Of a stretch of 29,584 nucleotides of DNA, positions 22,644 to 29,584 are shown in pieces; positions within the stretch are counted from its first letter, which is position 1, and each line of letters begins with the position of its first letter. The notes under the pieces are model-generated. The model saw only the letters and a program-made list of their open reading frames with translations. It was not told the origin of the DNA and did no database searches. The DNA comes from Bacillota bacterium (GTDB lineage Bacteria; Bacillota; Clostridia; Peptostreptococcales; Anaerovoracaceae): NCBI GenBank assembly GCA_017534025.1, contig JAFWDF010000026.1:1-29584 (forward strand). Direction: 5' to 3'. The translations under genes were made by a program, and so were the position numbers.

Positions 22644-25430
22644 CTACTGTTCCGCCTCGATCTTGCCGTGGCAGTTCTTATACTTCTTTCCGCTGCCGCA
22701 AGGACAGAGCTCGTTCCGTCCCACCTTAGGCACGGCCCGCTTATACGGCACCTTGACGCTCTGTCTGCTTTCCTTCGGCGCTTCCTGCGGCATACCGCCG
22801 CCCGCAGCCTGTACCGGCCGCGCCGCCACGCCGCCTGCGGCAGGAGCGACTTCTTCCTTGCTCGCCGCACCGGCGATGATGATCTGCTTTCTGTCCGCGC
22901 TGGTATGCGTCGTTACATTCATGCAGGCCCGGACCGTTTCCTCCTGGATGTTGCTGATCATCTCCTGGAACATCTCGTAGCCTTCGTTTGCGTAGGCCAT
23001 GGCCGGATCCTGCTGGCCGATACCCCGCAGGCCGATGCCCGTCCGCAGCTGGTCCATGGCATCGATGTGATCCATCCATTTGTTGTCCACAACCCGGATC
23101 AGCACCATGTGTTCCAGACGCCGCATGAGATCTTCGCCGATCTCCTGTTCCTTTGCATCGTAAGCCGCCCGGATGACACCGTGAATATCCTCCTTCAGCT
23201 GTTCCGGCTCGATATCCGGATTATTTCCGTAATCCGGCAGCCGGAAATCATTGTACAGCCGGCGGATATTCTTCTCCAGTTCCGGAAGATCCCATTCCTC
23301 GGAGAATTTCGATCCCGCCATACAGCTTTCCGCGTATTCATCGGCAAAGGAGAATGCCATGCCCAGGATATGTTCCTTGAGCGGTTCGCCGTCCAGCACC
23401 CGGCGTCTTTCGCCGTAAATGATCTGGCGCTGGGTGTTCATGACATTATCATACTGAAGCACATACTTACGGGCGGTGAAGTTTCTTCCCTCCACCTTCT
23501 TCTGGGCATTTTCGATCTGCCTCGTCACCATCTTCGATTCAATGGCATTTTCCCCGAAGCTGGAGAAATTGCTCATCATATTCTGCAGGCGGTCGCCGCC
23601 GAAACGGTACATCAGGTCGTCATCCAGACCCACGAAGAAGCGTGTGGAACCCGGGTCGCCCTGCCGGCCGGCACGGCCCCGCAGCTGGTTGTCAATACGT
23701 CTTGACTCGTGCCGCTCCGTCCCGATGATATGCAGTCCGCCCAGCTCGATGACCTGCTGCTGTTCGTCCTTCCGCATGGCTTTAAATTTATCATGCAGTT
23801 CGTCAAAGACCTTCCGGGCTGCCAGCAGCTCTTAATCCTCCAGCGGAATCCGGCTGGACGCGTAGGAAATGGTATTTTCGTCATAGCCCATCTTCCGCAT
23901 TTCCCGTTTGGCTTCAAATTCCGGGTTGCCGCCCAGGATAATGTCGGTGCCTCGCCCTGCCATATTGGTGGCAATGGTAACCGCCCCGAGACGGCCCGCT
24001 TCCGCGATGATCGCCGCTTCCCGTTCATGATGCTTGGCGTTCAGCACATTGTGCCGCACCCCCCGCCGGTTCAGCAGCGCGCTGATGGCTTCGGATTTTT
24101 CAATGGAAATGGTGCCCACCAGCACCGGGCGGCCGGTTTCATGCACTTCGATGATTTCTTCGATGATCGCCTTGAACTTGGCCTGTTCATTCAGATACAC
24201 GCTGTCCGGATAGTCGATTCGCTGAATTGGCTTATTCGGCGGGATCACCACAACGTCCATGTTGTAGATCTCCCGGAATTCCTCTTCTTCGGTCTTCGCC
24301 GTACCGGTCATCCCCGCCAGCTTGTTGAACATACGGAAATAATTCTGCAGCGTGATGGTAGCCAGCGTCTTCGACTCACTGCGGACAGACAGGTTTTCCT
24401 TCGCCTCGATGGCCTGGTGCAGCCCGTTGCTGTACCGTCTGCCCTGCATCAGACGCCCGGTGAATTCATCGACGATGACGATCTCTTCATTATTCATGAC
24501 GACGTAGTCCACGTCCTTTTTCATAATGAAATTCGCCTTCAGCGCCTGCATGATATGATGGTTGATTTCCATATTGTCCGGATCGGACAGGTTTCCGTTT
24601 TTAATGTCGAACTCGCGCTCGCAGCGCGCTACACCTTCCTCTGTCAGAGAAACCGTCTTGTCCTTCTCATCGATGGTAAAGTCCACATCCTGCCGGAAAT
24701 ACCGGACTTTTTCCTGTGCCTTGCGGTACAGATCCGTGGACTGGTCGCCCTGGCCGGAAATGATCAGCGGCGTACGGGCTTCGTCGATGAGAATGGAGTC
24801 CACTTCGTCCACGATGGCGTAGTTCAGATCCCTCTGCACCATATTTTCCTTGTACGGCACCATATTGTCCCGCAGGTAGTCGAACCCGAATTCGTTGTTC
24901 GTACCATAGGTGATGTCGCACATATACTGTTCTTTTCTTTTATCCGCGGGAACCTCGTGGAAAATACCGCCTACGGTAAGACCCAGGAAGGTGTAGATTT
25001 TCCCCATCCATTCCATGTCTCGTTTGGCCAGGTAATCATTGACCGTAACCACGTGCACGCCTTTTCCTTCCAGCGCGTTGAGATAGGCCGGCAGTGTCGC
25101 CACCAGGGTTTTCCCTTCCCCGGTCTTCATCTCCGCGATCCGGCCCTGGTGCAGCGCGATGCCGCCGATGATCTGCACCGGGAAGTGTTTCATGCCCACG
25201 GTACGGGAAGCCGCTTCCCGGCACACCGCAAAGGCTTCCGGCAGCAGCGAATCCAGCGATTCTCCCCGGTTCTGCACACGGTCCTGGAATTCCCGCGTTT
25301 TTGCGCGGAGCTCATCGTCTTCCAGTTCATGAATCTCTTCTTCCAGATCCAGCACTTTCTGCGTGAGCTTTTCCAGCTTTTTCACTTCTTTTTTATTCAG
25401 ATCTCCAAAAATGAGTTCCATTAATCCCAT
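22644..25430 (-). CDS. secA: Preprotein translocase ATPase SecA, interrupted by an in-frame TAA
   Basis: SecA drives protein export through SecYEG. 928 codons from ATG 25430 (AGAGG 9 nt upstream). Walker A MKTGEGKT is at 101-108; DEVDSILIDEARTPLIISG and TGTAKTEEEEFREIYNMDVV follow; motor domain 2 ends with NMAGRGTDIILGG. Codon 533 is TAA (23834-23832), in the same frame as everything after it. After the stop the frame reads ELLAARKVFDELHDKFKAMR, then IIGTERHESRRIDNQLRGR and the C-terminal Zn motif CPCGSGKKYKNCH. Related proteins have Glu or a similar residue here, so GAA to TAA, one base, explains it. As written it makes a 532-residue product plus a possible restart at ATG 23777. It follows lysC by 17 nt. 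Confidence 0.93.
23832..23834 (-). other. Premature in-frame TAA in secA
   Basis: The context is CTG GAG GAT TAA GAG CTG CTG. The reading frame is identical on both sides and the surrounding protein sequence is uninterrupted SecA. A single G-to-T change from GAA would produce it. Confidence 0.9.
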
Positions 25431-25447
25431 TTATGCAGCCTCTTTTC

Positions 25448-26761
25448 CTATTCTGTTACAAACGCGTCATAAATTGCGCGGATGGCCGTTTCAAAATTAT
25501 CGTTCTGCACACCGATGATAATGTTCATCTCACTGGATCCCTGGTCGATCATGCGGACATTAACACCTGCTTCACAGAGAGCCCCGAACAGTCTGGCGCT
25601 GACGCCCAGACGGCGGTTCATGCCGGCACCTACCGTAGCGATCAGAGCCATATCCTGGTATACTTCCACGGAATCCGGCTTCAGCCGTCTCTCGATATCT
25701 TCCAGCATATCCTGCAGCTTGCCTTCCAGATAACTGTTGGAAATGATCAGGCAGACCGTGTCGATGCCTGTCGGCAAATGCTCGAAGGAAATCTCATAGC
25801 TTTCCAGAATAGCAAGCAGTCTCTTAACAAAACCGATTTCGGAATTCATCAGGTTTTTGTAAATGGAAATGACAGCAAAATCCTTGCGGCCGGCAACACC
25901 GGTGATAATGTTTGTCTTCTCACCCGGCGTGTCGGAAATGATTGTGCCCGGATGATCCGGTTCATTGGTATTCCGGATGTTGATCGGGATATTCGCTTCC
26001 CGCGCAGGGAACACCGCGTCTTCATGCAGCACGCTGGCGCCCATGTAGGACAGCTCGCGCAGTTCTTTATATGTAATGTTTTTGATCGGCTTGGCTTCCG
26101 GTACAATGCGCGGATCCGCCATGAGGAAACCGGATACATCCGTCCAGTTTTCATAGATATCCGCGTTCACGGCCTTGGCCACCAGGGAACCGGTGACATC
26201 CGAACCGCCTCTGGAGAATGTGCGGATATTCCCGTTCACATCGGATCCGTAGAACCCCGGAATCACGGCCTTCTCATGCTTCTTCAGTTCTTCGGAAAGG
26301 CGCTTGTAGGTTTCTTCAGGCATATGGCGGCCTCTTTCATCAAAACAGATCAGCCCGGCCGGATCCACAAAATCAAACCCGAAGAATGCCGCCGCCAGCT
26401 TGCCGCACAGATATTCTCCGCGGCTGGCGATATAGTCCGCCGTCACGCCCGGCTTCAGATTCGCGCGGATCTCTTCCAGATCCTTGTCGATGCCCACCTT
26501 GACGCCCAGATTCAGCTCCATCATGCGATACCGGTCGCTGATTACCTGGAACACATGATCCGGCGTAAAATGATTTTCGATGTGAGTTTTGCACAGATAC
26601 AGCAGATCCGTGATCTTGCTGTCATCGGAAAACCGCTTGCCCGGGGCGGAAACGACGACATACCGTCTTTCCGGATCCGCATCCACGATATTCTTCACCT
26701 TCTGCAGCTGTATGGCGTCGGCTACGGAAGATCCCCCGAATTTAAGTACTTTGATTCCCAT
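25448..26761 (-). CDS. lysC: Aspartate kinase
   Basis: A 437-residue aspartokinase (L-aspartate + ATP to 4-phospho-aspartate), the entry to lysine, threonine, methionine and diaminopimelate synthesis. The N-terminal amino acid kinase fold has VLKFGGSSVAD near 5-15, with FSRGGSDVTGSLVAKAV near 207-223. Two C-terminal ACT domains, the usual site of feedback inhibition, cover about 290-437 (for example VGAGMNRRLGVSARLFGAL). Monofunctional, with no homoserine dehydrogenase. AAAGGA precedes the ATG. It has a good promoter and a roughly 100-nt leader containing no lysine-riboswitch features I recognise. secA follows 17 nt downstream and probably shares the transcript. Confidence 0.93.
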   Translation of the reverse strand: MGIKVLKFGGSSVADAIQLQKVKNIVDADPERRYVVVSAPGKRFSDDSKITDLLYLCKTHIENHFTPDHVFQVISDRYRMMELNLGVKVGIDKDLEEIRANLKPGVTADYIASRGEYLCGKLAAAFFGFDFVDPAGLICFDERGRHMPEETYKRLSEELKKHEKAVIPGFYGSDVNGNIRTFSRGGSDVTGSLVAKAVNADIYENWTDVSGFLMADPRIVPEAKPIKNITYKELRELSYMGASVLHEDAVFPAREANIPINIRNTNEPDHPGTIISDTPGEKTNIITGVAGRKDFAVISIYKNLMNSEIGFVKRLLAILESYEISFEHLPTGIDTVCLIISNSYLEGKLQDMLEDIERRLKPDSVEVYQDMALIATVGAGMNRRLGVSARLFGALCEAGVNVRMIDQGSSEMNIIIGVQNDNFETAIRAIYDAFVTE

Positions 26762-26824
26762 TTATTCAGTTCCTTTCTTTTCTCTGCAGGAAACACAGAT
26801 AAAAACACTGCGCCTCCTCAGCAT
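26762..26824 (-). CDS. Possible 20-codon leader ORF ending at the lysC start
   Basis: ATG 26824 opens a 20-codon frame (MLRRRSVFICVSCREKKGTE) whose TAA is directly followed by the lysC ATG, so translation could be coupled. It lacks a good ribosome binding site. An overlapping GTG at 26808 does have GAGGAGG upstream and would read past the lysC start in another frame. There is no run of Lys, Thr or Met codons as in a classical attenuator peptide. Both may be chance. Confidence 0.2.
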   Translation of the reverse strand: MLRRRSVFICVSCREKKGTE

Positions 26825-26869
26825 ATACTCAACAGGTTCCGGAAGAACCCGCTTCTGCTCCAACTTAAA

Positions 26870-26898
26870 ATTTTATAGTATCCATCCTGAAGGGTCAA
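26870..26898 (-). promoter_or_regulatory. Promoter of lysC-secA
   Basis: TTGACC (26898-26893) and TAAAAT (26875-26870) on the minus strand with a 17-nt spacer; TATAAA two bases upstream is an alternative -10. The leader then contains a small GGTTC/GAACC hairpin. Confidence 0.75.
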
Positions 26899-26952
26899 CC
26901 GAACCGGCCAAAAAATCACACAATCTTTACAATTCGGACAGCCTGCACGGCA

Positions 26953-26982
26953 TTGAAAGAAGGCCCTTTCATATTGTATACT
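26953..26982 (+). promoter_or_regulatory. Promoter of the unknown-function gene
   Basis: TTGAAA (26953-26958) and TATACT (26977-26982) with an 18-nt spacer. The spacer contains the inverted repeat GAAAG/CTTTC (GAAAGAAGGCCCTTTC), which might be an operator. It is divergent from the lysC promoter about 55 nt away. Confidence 0.65.
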
Positions 26983-26987
26983 TTAAG

Positions 26988-27094
26988 CAGGGACGGACCT
27001 GCATGGTTCGGGATACCGCACAGGGTGCCCGGCAGCCCGGCGCCGCAGTGACCGGCTGCGCGAAAGCGCGGAGTGCGCCTGCCCGCTGTCCCTG
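26988..27094 (+). ncRNA. Structured leader RNA before the unknown-function gene
   Basis: A 107-nt segment between promoter and ribosome binding site is closed by a 9-bp helix (CAGGGACGG at 26988-26996 with CTGTCCCTG at 27086-27094, one G-U pair). Inside are GCAC-AGG-GTGC, an 8-pair bulged stem (GCAGCC..GG with CCGGCTGC, 27032-27059), and GCGC-GAAA-GCGC with a GNRA loop (27058-27069), some alternatives excluding each other. The consensus cores of the TPP, FMN, SAM, lysine, glycine, cobalamin, c-di-GMP and T-box elements and of SRP RNA are not apparent. It may be a cis-regulatory leader; a chance GC-rich fold is possible. Confidence 0.4.
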
Positions 27095-27121
27095 ATTCTG
27101 AAAGCAAATGGAGGTGGTTTT

Positions 27122-28360
27122 ATGCCATCCAGTTTTACCGTAATAAAAGGGGGAAAAAAATCCCCGCTGCCTGCCCGGGCGTACCGCTTTCTCGGTGGAT
27201 TCGCCACAGACACCCGTCTGATGGGCGTGGTGGGCATGTATTTGTCCTGGAAAGAAGAATCCGCCGACCAGACGAGAGCCCTGCACCAGATTTTTTATCT
27301 GGACTGCGAAGCCCGCACCGTCGACAGCTATTCTGAATGCACCGGGCCGAAAAACAAAGAATTCGAAGCGGAGGAACTGCGCATGACCGCAGCGCTGGGC
27401 GCAGCCCCTGTCGAACTCACCGAACAGGAAGCCCGTTTTCTGCTCCAGGCGCACGTCCGCTCCCTGCGGCACGCCCCGCCGACCGCCCGCGAACCCGGCC
27501 GTTCCGGCTATCAGTTCATGCTGACGCCAACGATACATCTGTCCGAGCCGGAGTACAGAATCCTGATGCGAAAGATCTGCGGGTCTCTGCCGACCACCCA
27601 CTTCATTATCAACTACTATCTGATGCGCGCCGCAGCGCTGGACACCGCAGGCATGGCGTATCTGAGTGAAGGCGGCGGTTTTTCGGATGCGGACCGGATT
27701 TACCCCGGCAGCCAGCCGGACCGGCTGGTACAGAGTCCCTTCCCGATCAAGGCGCCGGTCACGCTCTGCGAAAACCGGATCGAAGAGGCGCCTGACGGCA
27801 TCACCTGCTACTGCCATTCCCTGACCGAACGCAGTGATTCCTACTACATTACCAGTACGGAGCTGGAGCTGACACCGAATCAGAAGGCAGTCGCCCGGGC
27901 CTCGCTGACCTCCGAGTTCCGGATCACCGATGTGGAAGCGGCCATGATGCTCCGCCGGCCGGAGCTGGTCACCGTATTCTCCTTCCCGGAGGATTCTGAT
28001 GCGCTCCGCAGCAGAATGCGGGATTTCACCATTCTGCTGACGGATAATATCTACCGGAACGGCCATCTGTACGTCCATTTTTACGAAACCAACCGCCACG
28101 TGGGACGTACCCGGTACCGGCTGAATGACGATGTCCAGGAAGTCTACTATTTCAGCGACCAGGGCCAGCTTCTGCTCATGTGTTACGATCACATCACGGC
28201 ATATACCGCGGAGCACTTCCTCACAGCAGCTTTCCAGGACCTCGGCATCCGGGTGAATGTCCGTTTTGAATTTCCCGACCCGGTTCTGTATGAATTCGTT
28301 AACAGCGATTTCGATGATTTCATGGAATTTCTGGACTATTTCTGTGAAGTGGACGACTGA
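27122..28360 (+). CDS. Protein of unknown function (412 residues)
   Basis: I do not recognise the family. The protein begins MPSSFTVIKGGKKSPLPARA after a strong GGAGGTGG ribosome binding site. It has no signal peptide or membrane helix and is probably cytoplasmic. The N-terminal third contains GVVGMYLSWKEES and HQIFYLDCEARTVDSY; the middle is alpha/beta-looking with SLPTTHFIINYYLMRAAALD; the end is strongly acidic (NSDFDDFMEFLDYFCEVDD). There are no evident catalytic motifs. A 488-codon frame on the opposite strand is rejected because this strand has the promoter, ribosome binding site and terminator. It is monocistronic and transcribed against most neighbours. Confidence 0.85.
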   Translation: MPSSFTVIKGGKKSPLPARAYRFLGGFATDTRLMGVVGMYLSWKEESADQTRALHQIFYLDCEARTVDSYSECTGPKNKEFEAEELRMTAALGAAPVELTEQEARFLLQAHVRSLRHAPPTAREPGRSGYQFMLTPTIHLSEPEYRILMRKICGSLPTTHFIINYYLMRAAALDTAGMAYLSEGGGFSDADRIYPGSQPDRLVQSPFPIKAPVTLCENRIEEAPDGITCYCHSLTERSDSYYITSTELELTPNQKAVARASLTSEFRITDVEAAMMLRRPELVTVFSFPEDSDALRSRMRDFTILLTDNIYRNGHLYVHFYETNRHVGRTRYRLNDDVQEVYYFSDQGQLLLMCYDHITAYTAEHFLTAAFQDLGIRVNVRFEFPDPVLYEFVNSDFDDFMEFLDYFCEVDD

Positions 28361-28366
28361 TCCCGT

Positions 28367-28419
28367 AAAAAAAAGACCCGGAGTAACCGCCTGCGCGGCT
28401 GCTTCGGGCTTTCTTTCTG
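28367..28419. terminator. Bidirectional terminator between the unknown gene and ilvN
   Basis: CCCGGAG (28377-28383) pairs with CTTCGGG (28402-28408), with an inner CCGC/GCGG stem. On the minus strand eight T residues follow (28374-28367), a strong terminator for ilvN. On the plus strand CTTTCTTTC follows, adequate for the unknown gene. Confidence 0.85.
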
Positions 28420-28457
28420 TGTCACGGAATTGCACCGCAGCTGTGTTTCCGGCTGCT

Positions 28458-28928
28458 CTATTTCTTCAGTGCAACCGTACCGGTCTTCATCAGCGAGATA
28501 ACGCCGTAAGGTTCCAGAATCTCCACAATGGTGCTGATGGTATCATCTTCCGCAGTGGCTTCCAGCGTAACGGAATCCGCGGTAATGTCCACCAGTCTCG
28601 CATTCAGCGCACCTGCCAGTTCCAGAATCTCCATTCTGTTTTCCAGTGTGGCGCGGAGCTTGATCAGCAGAAGCTGGCGGCGGATGCACGGAACTTCCGT
28701 CACATTTTCCACCTCAATGATCTCCTGCAGCTTGCTGACCTGCTTGACTACCTGATCAATCAGATATTCATCACAGTCAATGGTAATGGTCATGCGGGTG
28801 AGCTCTTCCTTTTCCGTAGCACTGGCTACGATGGAATCGATATTGTATCCTCTCCGGCCGAACAGTCCGGACAGTCTCCTGAGCACCCCAGGCCTGTTTT
28901 CCATCAGTGCCGACAGTACATATTGCAT
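28458..28928 (-). CDS. ilvN: Acetolactate synthase small (regulatory) subunit
   Basis: 156 residues with the IlvN/IlvH architecture. The N-terminal ACT domain (MQYVLSALMENRPGVLRRLSGLFGRRGYNIDSI at the very start) binds valine for feedback control. VTEVPCIRRQLLLIKL leads into the C-terminal domain that stimulates the catalytic subunit, in valine, leucine and isoleucine synthesis. The length is typical. GGAGG lies 7 nt before the ATG. The catalytic subunit ilvB is not adjacent: the gene stands alone between a terminator and the oriC-like region. Codon use (AGA, TCT, GGT) resembles that of well expressed genes. Confidence 0.93.
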   Translation of the reverse strand: MQYVLSALMENRPGVLRRLSGLFGRRGYNIDSIVASATEKEELTRMTITIDCDEYLIDQVVKQVSKLQEIIEVENVTEVPCIRRQLLLIKLRATLENRMEILELAGALNARLVDITADSVTLEATAEDDTISTIVEILEPYGVISLMKTGTVALKK

Positions 28929-28956
28929 AATCTACCTCCTGCAAAGTTTTATCGTT

Positions 28957-28968
28957 ATTATAATTATA
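28957..28968 (-). promoter_or_regulatory. Likely -10 region of the ilvN promoter
   Basis: Two overlapping-spaced TATAAT hexamers on the minus strand (28968-28963 and 28962-28957), 30-40 nt before the ilvN start. Upstream is AT-rich, with only poor -35 matches such as TTTATT at the right distance. Confidence 0.45.
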
Positions 28969-29133
28969 GACCAGGTTGATTTTAAAATAAAGTTTATTGT
29001 CCGGAAAAAGTCCGTTCCGCTGTATTTTCTGCAGATATTAATGAATTTGAAGCGGACATTCCCATTAACTTTCCTGTTTTTCCTATCCGATTTATGTAAA
29101 CCTGAAGCGCAGGGAAACATTTGTTCCAATTAG

Positions 29134-29331
29134 GAATCCACATGATGCCAAGCTTTGAAATTCTGCAGTTTTCCACAGATTTTACTATAATTGGAAACAA
29201 CTTATCCACGCACCGGATGTGGATAAAAAAAATCTTATTAACGCAGTGTTTCCAATGGGTTCAACGATTATTACAATTTTTTGTCAAAAAGTTATCCACA
29301 GTTTATCGTTATTTTTCCCTATTTTTCCACA
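29134..29331. other. oriC: Putative chromosomal replication origin (DnaA-box cluster)
   Basis: Two perfect DnaA boxes (TTATCCACA at 29292-29300; its reverse complement TGTGGATAA at 29218-29226) are joined by TTATCCACG (29202-29210), TTTTCCACA (29169-29177 and 29323-29331) and a weaker GAATCCACA (29134-29142). The boxes at 29202 and 29218 form an inverted pair. The stretch 29227-29290 is AT-rich with TTATTA and ATTTTTTG tracts, suitable for unwinding. No gene covers the 647 bases between ilvN and 29576, and genes diverge on each side. The usual neighbour rpmH is not seen; whether dnaA starts at 29576 cannot be told. Confidence 0.6.
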
Positions 29332-29441
29332 ACCGTATGTTTTCCCGCAGAAAATCCGTAAATCACAAGGTTTTTCAAACAGAATGAAAAATATTTCCAT
29401 CGAACATTTCTTTCATTAACAGGAAATTCTGCTGGGAAAGA

Positions 29442-29493
29442 GGCAATTAACTTGCCTGCCCGGAAAGAAGCGGCCTGTTTCCGAAAGGGCCGC
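29442..29493 (+). repeat. Two small hairpins upstream of the right-edge gene
   Basis: GGCAA/TTGCC (29442-29446 with 29452-29456) and GCGGCC/GGCCGC (29470-29475 with 29488-29493). Neither has a T tract. They lie between the DnaA boxes and the next promoter. I see nothing else in 29332-29511. Confidence 0.4.
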
Positions 29494-29511
29494 ATGCTTT
29501 ACACCGCTTTA

Positions 29512-29520
29512 TGTTATACT
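29512..29520 (+). promoter_or_regulatory. Extended -10 promoter for the right-edge gene
   Basis: TGTTATACT matches TGnTATACT. No good -35 lies 17 nt upstream; TTTACA nearby is too close to serve. The start codon is 55 nt downstream. Confidence 0.5.
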
Positions 29521-29575
29521 TATTACAAAGCGAAAAAACATTATCATAATAAATAAGCATACAGGAGGTATCACC

Positions 29576-29584
29576 ATGCGTGTC
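29576..29584 (+). CDS. Start of a gene cut by the window edge
   Basis: AGGAGG at 29563-29568 is 7 nt before ATG CGT GTC (Met-Arg-Val). Only three codons are present, too few to identify. Its position beside the DnaA-box cluster makes dnaA a possibility, not a conclusion. Confidence 0.6.

Noticed and set aside
23832..23834. Reassignment of TAA as a sense codon
   Set aside because: radA, prfB, fumC, the malic enzyme and other genes end properly at TAA.
26988..27094. SRP RNA or a known riboswitch
   Set aside because: The GGAAGGAAGCAGCC SRP core and the consensus cores of familiar riboswitches are absent.
26969..28435. 488-codon minus-strand frame opposite the unknown protein
   Set aside because: It contains the bidirectional terminator, lacks a ribosome binding site and runs through the promoter region of the plus-strand gene.
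29500..29520. TTTACA as -35 for the right-edge gene
   Set aside because: It is only about 10 nt from TATACT, too close for a standard promoter.
1..29584. CRISPR arrays, tRNA/rRNA genes, complete insertion sequences, prophage
   Set aside because: None seen: no regular direct repeats, cloverleaf or rRNA motifs, transposase or phage genes on either strand.

Overview
The window looks like a chromosomal segment of a low-to-mid GC Gram-positive bacterium of the Clostridia. The evidence is Bacillota-type gene content and order (yacL, ispD-ispF, a class II aminoacyl-tRNA synthetase, cysE, cysS, mrnC), strong AGGAGG-type ribosome binding sites, sigma-A-like promoters, a prfB gene with its UGA frameshift, and an ACT-type acetolactate synthase subunit. 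TAA, TAG and TGA all terminate genes, so the code is standard. I cannot name a genus. Almost everything is core metabolism and information processing; there is no prophage, CRISPR array, complete insertion sequence or defence island.

Layout, read from right to left because most genes are on the minus strand. At 29.1-29.6 kb an AT-rich 647-base gap carries a cluster of DnaA boxes (putative oriC) and the first three codons of a rightward gene. Left of it is ilvN, then a plus-strand protein of unknown function (27122-28360) with its own promoter and a structured leader. Next come lysC, secA, prfB, tex and a methyltransferase (26.8-18.1 kb), then a separately promoted EF-G-like GTPase (17.6-15.6 kb). 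radA and an OmpR-type two-component system (11.7-15.4 kb) run on the plus strand. From 11.4 kb leftward a long minus-strand series reads yacL-ispDF-proS-cyclophilin-ferredoxin-cysE-cysS-malic enzyme-fumC-mrnC-thyA-folA. Minus-strand dominance fits one replichore running left from an origin at the right end.

How the genes work together: cysE and cysS supply cysteine precursor and cysteinyl-tRNA. fumC and the malic enzyme take fumarate through malate to pyruvate. ispDF gives two consecutive MEP isoprenoid steps. thyA and folA form the dTMP/folate pair. lysC and ilvN feed aspartate-family and branched-chain amino acids. radA, tex, prfB, mrnC and the EF-G-like protein serve DNA repair, RNA and translation.

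Points for a second look: three lesions in normally essential genes (DHFR fused in frame to Cna-B-like repeat sequence at the left edge, about 11 nt missing in cysS, an in-frame TAA in secA), which together suggest assembly or consensus error; an EF-G paralogue with altered GTPase motifs; terminator-like hairpins directly abutting the ribosome binding sites of cysE and prfB; a 107-nt structured leader ahead of the unknown protein; a 12-bp inverted repeat that may be a transposon-end relic; and the DnaA-box cluster.
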